DNA of 64,000 nt, taken from contig OX419757.1 in NCBI GenBank assembly GCA_948567375.1, positions 28,644,001 to 28,708,000 on the forward strand, read 5' to 3'. Positions 56,255-64,000 of the stretch are shown here, in pieces. The notes under the pieces were generated by a model. That model did no database searches, was not told where the DNA came from, and worked only from the letters and a program-made list of their open reading frames with translations. Position 1 is the first letter of the stretch. Every line of letters begins with the position of its first letter. This stretch comes from Lunularia cruciata (taxonomy: Eukaryota; Streptophyta; Marchantiopsida; Lunulariales; Lunulariaceae). The position numbers and the translations under genes were made by a program.

Positions 56255-57706
56255 TTCTTTTGGTCAGTTGACTCCGTTCCTGATTACCGGCTGAGGGAAG
56301 CACGCTCGTTGAAATATTGTGTGCGAAAGCAGCTGCGTAGTAAGGAAGTCAATACATACTACTGTACTTGAGTTCCGCTGAAGGTGAGCGTGCGTCTGTG
56401 GTAGATCATGTGCAGGTGCAGATCTCGACCACTTTATGTAAACAGCTGGCCAAGTTGAGTCAACTTATTGGGGAAATAGAAGACTGTGATTCTCCGGTCA
56501 AAATTCTTACGTAAAATGAAGCCCATCTTTGCCTCGAACACGCTATCCATCCATCTGGAGAAGGAAAATTTTAGTATTTTAATGTAATTTTAAGGCAATT
56601 GACCCTCGAAGATGTGGCCTGCTTTTGGAAAGGAATATCATCACACTTTTGGGCACATTTACTGCTCCGGAGGTTTCAACTTCTGATAAAGATGTCTTCA
56701 TAACCAACAGGTGCTTTGCTTTGCTCGCACCGGGGGAACAGTTATTCAAGACCCATACGAGCTCCGAGCTCCATAAATTTCATACGTTGCATGCTCTCCC
56801 AACAGTTAATAATTCGGAGTTTCTGGTGGAATATTGAAAAGCCCGTGGATATGGATCTTGTACACTGCTCTCTATAGTCAAGCTGATGATACAGTGATGA
56901 TGGACACAGATGATTTTTCAACTCTTTTGGCCTACGGCTGATCTGTTTTTATCGCAGTTAAAGGCATGGTGTCCTCTTTGGAAAACAAACGAGAAGTTCA
57001 CGTGTCAACTTTGTTCCCTGTGTTCAAATGTGTTCGTGTAGGATTCTAAGCATGAGCTTGAAAGGCGAAGACCTTGCTTAGTATGTGCAGCTGAGGCGGC
57101 TTCTGGTAAGCTGATTACGCAATCGCGGGAGTGCCGACCAGAGCTTGTCACGTGCGCAGTCGAACTGACCAATCAGACGTGGTGGACGTGAACCTGAAGC
57201 TAGGAGGAGTAGGGAGAAATTGATTCTCAGCGCCGCAAAAGACCGCAAGCTTCTTTGCCCCTACTGTGGTTAACTCTGTCTCTTTAGCTCAAATTTGTCC
57301 TGTACAATCCTTGATGACGACTGCAGTTTTGGGAGATCCATATGTTGGGGGAGATGTGGACTCAAAAGGTGGGAATACATGTGATGGTTGAAAGTTAACA
57401 TTGATAACAGCATGTTGCGTCAACCAGAAGGACATCGTAAACATCTTTCAATATCTGGGAGCATGATGCATGTGTGATGTGAGGAGTCGTACAACTAAGA
57501 AGCAAAAAACAGCAAGCTTCCACAACCGGGTTCTAAGTTCCACTGGTTTGAATCAAGACTCCGGAAACTTCTGTTGATGAGTACAGACACTCGGCGTTGG
57601 ATGTGGACAAGGGATGACATCTTGCAACACGACAAGTCTGTCTACTGCTTTACTAAATTCCGAAAAGGCAGAAATTTTCAGGACCTACCTCACACACGAG
57701 AATAGT
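56255..57706. other. Unassigned; possible isolated exon near 57041-57105
   Basis: An open frame at 56625-56837 has no recognised homology. 57041-57105 is bounded by a possible acceptor (TGTGTTCGTGTAG) and donor (GGTAAGC) and reads SKHELERRRPCLVCAAEAAS. No neighbouring exons could be joined, so this is only suggestive. A CACGTG G-box occurs near 57149. Confidence 0.2.
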
Positions 57707-57714
57707 TTTAAATT

Positions 57715-57834
57715 GGGAAATTATATTTGCACCCCCTCCCCCGTCCGGAGCAGACGCTGAACGGCCGCAAATGCTCGAAATGTAGGAAGGGCGGGGTGCA
57801 AATATCCAAAAAGGGGGTGCCAATGTAATTTCAC
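57715..57834. mobile_element. hAT-like MITE (120 bp) with perfect 8-bp target duplication
   Basis: Terminal inverted repeats of 22 bp (57715-57736 and 57813-57834) match except at three positions and share GAAATTA and GCACCCCC. The element is flanked on both sides by TTTAAATT (57707-57714 and 57835-57842). An 8-bp duplication is the hAT hallmark, though the terminal bases are not the commonest hAT ends. It carries no coding capacity. Confidence 0.85.
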
Positions 57835-57842
57835 TTTAAATT

Positions 57843-60158
57843 TTGTCTATATCTATATCAATGTTCAGATGTCATGCAACAGTGTCGGAGTTAAGTCAAT
57901 AGTACTGTGAATAATTGAACCCAATCCTCCGTTTACAGCAAGCAGAACAAAGAGAAATTCAGCAAGCTGGCACAGGAATTAGTCTGACTCAAGGCATGCT
58001 CTAATTCCTGAAATCATGAGTTTGCATAGAAACAAGGAAAATTTTAAACAGGACCAATGTCTTGTCGTACCAAACATCAAAAGGACCTGCATTACCTCCT
58101 AAGGATTTGCTTTGGTCTGTGTCCCTTGGGTTTCATGGGCTCCGTCCGTCCTCGGTTTCTCGCTTGCAGTCCTTGGTGCTTTGTACACCTGTTCTCTTTC
58201 CTTCGGGGTATATATTTCGTGTGTTTGTAAATCTTACACAAGTGACCTTGCTGTAGAACTCTCTACGTGGTAATGTGGTAAGTAGGGTTCTGTTTCTGAC
58301 AGTTGGCAGCAAGGCGGTTGCAGTCGGTTCACATCTATCCTCCTTGACTTCATTCAACTGGGAAATCTATATGACCTACACACGACAAGGCGTTATGGCT
58401 TCAGTCGGTTGGATCCACTTCCCTTACGCCCCCGGTCCGTGGAATATTGAGCACCTCAATGAACAAATAAAGTTGACTGAAAGGCATCGAAAGCGGCCAT
58501 CTCTACTCTAAGTTTGTGCGCATATGCCAACGGCTAACTTAGTTAACATAACTTCTTCAGACATGTATGTAACTTCTTCCGCTGATTCATATGGTCCTGG
58601 TGAACTGTAGAACATTATAATACTTTTGGGTCCCCAGAATTTCTATGTGATGCACAACCTGTGGACTTTACGAGCACTGTACGTCTATCCAGGCCTAAAT
58701 TTGGCTTCTCCCGCGCATCCCGGTCTACAACTGACGATGCGTTATCTTTATTGAAGATCCACGTAATAACTAAATATAATCATCATGATGGAGGCTGAAA
58801 GTACTTATCTTTTGACCTAAGAGAGATAAGTGAAGTCCTGTTCAAAATGCAACTACTTGTCTAGACTACAGTACACCCAGTAATATAATTTTGAAGAACT
58901 CCGTGCCGCTGTGTCTGACTGGAACCGACTGCACGAGTAGACAGGGCCACGAAGTCCAGACGTACTGGAAAACCGGACGACTACCTAGCTGAGATCCCAG
59001 TCTATGCAGCAGAGGAAAGTAAGCTTTGGTTGTTGGTTTGACACACCTGACTCAATGGACAGCGTCCCTTACAACGTGATTCAACAGATACCACTGAGTC
59101 CAACTTTTGCAGACATGTCTTACACTCAGCACCACCGGCAGTACAATCGTGGATTACAGCTGCAGCTTCTGCTGCTTCTGTCCATTCGACCACTTTTGGG
59201 CTAAGTCGAAAGAAGTTGGTGTGTGTGCGAGTGGCTCGAGGCGAGCGAGTTCAACTACAACAAACCTTTCAGCAACTCAGCGTTTCATTCGATCGTACTC
59301 CCCATGTTCCCCACACTAGAGTAATCAACTACGATTTGACAGAAGACTAATCATATAAAACACCATAAAGAAATCATATCACGTTTAGAATAGCCTTTGC
59401 TTTGCTCCAAAAATAAGCTCCGCTTTTTCTTCCACACGTTATTCGGTGCGCCTTTCCCATGATCCCCTCGCTCGACGCAACTGTACATTTGCAGGAGCCT
59501 ATGCCCTCCCTTCCCTATCCTATACAAACATGACTACTCTTCACTAATCTGCGTCATAGACGCGGAAATTTGACCTTTTGTCATGCTTTACTACTCTCCA
59601 CGTTCTGTCAACAACGATAGTTCTCTCCAAGGAGTTATGTACTCTAGGACATATGCGAGGATGTAAGTGCAACAAATCGTCCACGTGGAAATCAAGGTAG
59701 GAGAAACCTTCTCTTCCATGAGCTTTATCTCATAAATTGATCTTCGAAATAAATTCACATGATTTGTAAGCATTAGTTTGGATTGGTGCTCTTTCCTCTG
59801 TGGTTTCTCCCTCGTTTTCTCATCATCGCCTTACAATTAGCATGGAAGAAGGTTTTCTAACTGACTTACCGCTTTTTCCTGACAGCTATTTGTCTCCTGT
59901 ACTTATCTTCTATACGAGATAGGACATGAACGCGACACTCGGACTTCTAAACGTGAATGTATGACTTCTTGTATTTGCTTTATGATTAGAAGCCTTATCT
60001 TTCGTAGTAGAGGTTTCTAATACAGGAATCAAGTATCCGTTGTATTCTGCAAAATTGACCGCGATATTGGCGCTCTGCAGTTCTCACAGGAAAAGTTGTA
60101 TTTTACATCTCGAATTGGATTTTAAAGCATGATTTTCTTGAATTTTCGATAGGGCAAA
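57843..60158. other. Intergenic, no gene recognised
   Basis: Several short frames occur (for example 58275-58511, reading NEQIKLTERHRKRPSLL at its end, without a 5' ATG) but none has family resemblance, paired splice sites or adjacent exons. Confidence 0.35.
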
Positions 60159-60265
60159 TTTCTCATATAGACTCTATTGGAGCTTAGCCCCCTGTTACCT
60201 TTTTGTCCCTCCCTTGTACGGCTTGATGGGGTCGTCCCATCCATCGTTTTTCTTACGCGGTCGCC
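60159..60265 (+). repeat. Orphan 3' tail of non-LTR element F (copy 2)
   Basis: Matches 42616-42722 over its full length, including GATGGG-GTCGT-CCCATC (hairpin stem kept, loop differs) and the terminal TACGCGGTCGCC. The first hairpin has one changed stem base. It is preceded by unrelated sequence, so the copy is extremely 5'-truncated. Confidence 0.75.
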
Positions 60266-63200
60266 CTCTTTACTTTCTTGAACATTGGTAAAAGTAACGG
60301 CTTCAAATCTCTTCCGCGATACGGAAGTATGAGTCTAATCGCAAGTGTATGTTTGAAACATTTAATCACTGGATATGTTAGTAGGAGAACATCTACAAAC
60401 TTTATCGCTAGCTCACTCTATTGGAAAGAATTCTGATTATTATATATTGGGAATAGAGAGGAGAAATATTTTAATTCTCACCTAAAATCACATACAAACT
60501 AATCATTTAAAGTCAAAATATCAATTCAATATAGAAAGTAAGTAAATGGCTCTCAATCAGATGTAAACCTGAATTAAACACTTCCATATCATGAACTTGA
60601 GTTCTTATGGATTTTTCATTTGGTCTATCTATATTCAATCATTAACAAAATATCTAAACACGTATGACTCAGTGAGCCCTCACTCTCCTTCCATCAAATT
60701 TGTACTCACATCCAATACTTTCTACTCAAAATTTAACAAAGTAGAATTATCAAGGCCAGAAAAGGCCAATCAAGTTGATAATTTACTATATTTAAATTTA
60801 CACAACCCAACAAAAAACTCGCACAATATTTTTTGTCCCAATGATGCTAACTAAATCTATGGTTTTATCACCTTAGCTAAGTAGAACTGTAGTTTTATTA
60901 GCTTAGCCAAGTAAGCATAATTTTACCCAATAGAAACTTTCCATTGGGATTGCTTTAATTCCACCAATAACTATGTTTTTATTAGCTTATCTAAGTAAGT
61001 AGAATTTTCATATTTATAAAGTGATGGTTCTACAAATGATTACTTTTTACCAAGGATAAATATCCTTAAAGTTCCCTTTTTAATTTTCATTTAGTTCCAT
61101 CATTTTCTCTCTCACACACATAATTACCTTTCTCTTTCTTTCATTACTAAAACAAATTCAGCATTAAGATCTTGAATTATTGAATACAATCTTACACATT
61201 CTCTAGAATTCACTTAATTTCCCTCTACTTTACACAAGTAATGATTTTATCCATAAGTTTCTTATTCTGCATCTATTTCATGATCGTCTTGCTTTAAGAT
61301 GTTTTCCAAGGAAGGTAATACCAATATTATGAGTTACAAGAAAATTTGATATTGAGTAACATCATAATAAGAACAGAAATTTGGTAATATGACTTTCTTT
61401 TTGCTCTTAATTAGTAAAATGACTTTTGGCACAAATTTGGTTAAATAACCAACAACCATGAGAGATCTTTGTTGCAATGATTTATGAATAATTTGTGACC
61501 AAAACCCCAATTATTATGATGCCTAATAAAAAGAAAGCAAATTAGATTCCTAACAAAACTTTCTATGAGTTTAATTAACATCTTACCATGTGCTTCCTTC
61601 CCCACCTACCTATTGTGCTCTCTTTTTCTAATTATTTTGCATATTTGAGCTCATACAATTGCTTGCATTTTTCTTTTGTGTTGCTTTTTCTTTGGTCTTT
61701 CCACACAATTGTTTGATAGTTGGTAGTGCAATGTTGTTGTAGCATAAAGTTTCCAAGCTCATAAGATGATAAGGATAAACATCCAATACACAATAGTTTC
61801 TACCAATGTAGGATGGATACTAGAACAATTGGTAACACCTTGAATAGCAAAGTGATATCATAACAACAAGATTACAACAAAATCCTATAACCTACTACAA
61901 GCAAAATTGTACTACTCATTACCGCTTGTTAATAAAAAAGACTATGTACCACATGATTGAGGATGTAGATATGACAATTTTAACAAAGTCTTTCGAGAGT
62001 ATTATCATGTAAATACATGAATGGTCTAATCATTAATTGAAGCATTAAACGTATTGTCATAATAACATTTGATAAGTTAATAGTAAGTGTAAAATGATCA
62101 TAGAAATTCTCCATATAATTTTTTTAGATTTTTCCCACTATTTTCATGATTAGCTTTTTAGATATTTCCCTTATCCCCAAATTTGAGATTTGACAAGGTT
62201 ATAGATGACATGGCCAAATTGCAAGCCAATAATTGCATGTTGTTTATGAGAGATATTGTTAATATATCTCACTATATCTACATTATTTTCCTCTTCTTTC
62301 TTTAGTACTTCTAAGAAATTTTTTGCAGATTTTGCATATATAGATACAAGCTACCTTGCAATCAATCCTATATCTTTTGCCATTATATATAAGTAACATC
62401 AATGATTTTGAACAAGAAGAAACACTTCCTCACAACCCTCAATCAAACTACTTTCTCTACTATTGACAATGGTTGTTTTTGATGAATTCATATTAAGAAT
62501 TGCTTTTTTTTTGTTGATCAAGAAAGCAATTCTAGTTCTCCTTGCAATTTTTTCTTACTAATATCCAAGCCAAAATGACTAACGTGTACTCCAAATCTAT
62601 TTACACCACCAAAGAGTTAATAGATTGAGTGATTCTTTGTCAAAGTATTGTCAAGAACAATCAGTATACATGAAAGCATCACATGCAATTGAGTAACTAG
62701 ACAAAAAACAAGCCTTTTAAAGCAATGATTAATATCCCTATCCTTCAAAGTCTTGATCCTTTTGATAAAAGCAACAATTTCAAGATCACCTTCTATGAAT
62801 TTCTCAACAAAGCTGTTAATGACTTAGAATAATTCCCTTTAAGCACTAACAAATTCTTGGAATAAGGTTTCTTACTCCTTCTATATAGTGTCATAAGTGA
62901 TTCTATTTTGTGAGTCCTATTGAATTTTTTTGAATTGCTTTGGGTATCAATATTTAACTGATTTGCATTTGTCCTTATCAAAGTTTCCAAACTACCTATT
63001 TTGTACTCACTTTTTGAACATTTGGTTTGCAAAAGATCCTTGCAAAACTTGATCCAAATTCAATTATGTTACTTTCATTTCTTATGTGTGCTTGTTGTAG
63101 ATTATATGAAGATAGTTTGTGTAGTTTCAATCTCCATGATACTTTAGGATCATTCTCAAAATGTTGGTTGACTTCACATCAAAGTTATTTCAAGCAACAT

Positions 63201-63468
63201 GGTCGCAAGAAAGAGTGTATAGTATCGTCAAATGAGCTATATATAACTTCCTCATAGAGCTCTATAAGATAAGAAATGGGAGAACGTGAGCATAATGGTG
63301 ATGATAATTGCAATGATCTTCCCTACCAATAGATTTTTTCAATGTGTGTGAGTGGAAGCATTCCAACATGTTGCAAAAATACTTATTTTATGTGAAAGGC
63401 CTACTAATAGTTTGTTGTTCAAAGTTTTTGTTGCAAATTATTTATAGATCATTAAGTTATGGATGTAG
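60266..63468. other. AT-rich DNA, no gene; short local repeats near 60.84-61.02 kb
   Basis: TTTTATTAGCTTAGCCAAGTAAG-like segments occur three times between about 60860 and 61010. Otherwise no coding or structural feature was recognised. Confidence 0.4.
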
Positions 63469-63534
63469 ATCAATAACAAGAGATCTATATTATAGTGATC
63501 TAGATCACTACAATATAGATCTCTTGTTATTGAT
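63469..63534. repeat. 66-bp near-perfect palindrome
   Basis: Centre lies between 63501 and 63502 (CTAG). The two 33-nt halves, starting ATCAATAACAAGAGATC, are reverse complements except at one position. There is no loop, so it is cruciform-capable. It may be a minimal foldback element. Confidence 0.85.
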
Positions 63535-64000
63535 TAGTCTTTAGTTATAATAGTTAAGTCTTAAGTCTAACTAATTTGTACCCAAAAATGTATTTTACTA
63601 ATTGAAATAATATCATCTAACCAATTTGTATTTAAATGACTCATTTTACTAATCAATTACTATAATTAGGTCATATGACTCAAAGTTTCTAATAAGAATC
63701 TTCAAGTGAATCTTTCTCTAACATGAGCAATTTCATTATAATAAGAGTTGTAATTAAAATTAGAATTCATTAATAAAGTATGATCTATAATTATATTGGT
63801 GGATGATAAGACATCTTATATCCAAGAGTTTGCATCCAATTAACTTCTCTCATAAGGTATCATCTCTGCCAACTTTTATCACAAGTAAATAGGCTTTCAA
63901 TACATATGTTCTACATCTTCCACCTTTAAGTTTGAATTCAACCTTAGCTTAATTCTAAATTCAATTTGAAATTGAGATCCAAGTTTATTTAAGTCATTTT
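63535..64000. other. AT-rich DNA, nothing recognised
   Basis: No frame, repeat or motif stands out to the end of the window. Confidence 0.4.

Noticed and set aside
58275-58511. 78-codon plus-strand frame as a gene
   Set aside because: No ATG at the 5' end, no homology and no paired splice sites.
61000-64000. Short open frames in the AT-rich right end
   Set aside because: Compositionally expected, no family resemblance.

Overview
The window looks like nuclear DNA of a land plant. Three intron-structured or plastid-targeted plant-type genes sit in a compact island, with AT-rich, transposon-filled DNA on both sides. Compact introns, chromodomain Ty3/gypsy elements with an initiator-tRNA-Met primer site, PIF/Harbinger remnants and an unusual non-LTR reverse transcriptase family would fit a bryophyte or another non-seed plant. 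That assignment is inference; I cannot name a species from sequence alone.

Left flank (1-14 kb) is layered transposon debris. A minus-strand Ty3/gypsy element A (window edge to 3066; 5' LTR 2701-3066) is inserted in the integrase of an older plus-strand gypsy element B (3067-4521, ending in its LTR). Next come a 343-bp tandem duplication (5101-5782), a large inverted repeat (5800-6879), a C/T-rich repeat (7.37-8.06 kb) that has a second copy inside a gene intron at 34 kb, and two decayed PIF/Harbinger transposases (8.5-9.0 kb minus; 12.9-13.65 kb plus). From 14 to 19 kb there is no recognisable gene, only some exon-like open stretches, small duplications and a perfect hairpin.

Gene island (19.3-42.5 kb). 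A complete SEC61 alpha gene (minus, 6 exons, 478 aa) encodes the ER translocon pore. An AT-rich interval with hairpins and two solo LTRs follows (24.1-27.3 kb). A complete 20-exon TTC27/Emw1-type TPR gene lies at 28602-39417 (plus, 952 aa), then an uninterrupted plastid-type riboflavin synthase gene at 41548-42486. I derived splice sites by GT-AG boundaries, frame continuity and family similarity; both multi-exon CDSs close exactly in frame. The three genes serve unrelated housekeeping roles (protein translocation, an essential TPR factor, flavin synthesis).

Right flank (42.6-64 kb) holds a nested assembly. A decayed non-LTR retrotransposon F (46878-56254, plus) is split by a complete-length but inactivated chromodomain gypsy element E (47171-53474, minus, both LTRs) and again by a 0.55-kb insert. 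The F 3' tail (56144-56254) has two orphan copies elsewhere (42616-42722 and 60159-60265) that share two potential hairpins. A hAT-like MITE with a perfect 8-bp target duplication is at 57715-57834. The last 3.7 kb is AT-rich with a 66-bp near-perfect palindrome.

The transposon genes carry frequent stops and repeated Asp-to-Asn changes at catalytic positions, as expected from C-to-T decay of methylated DNA. I saw no CRISPR array, tRNA or rRNA gene.
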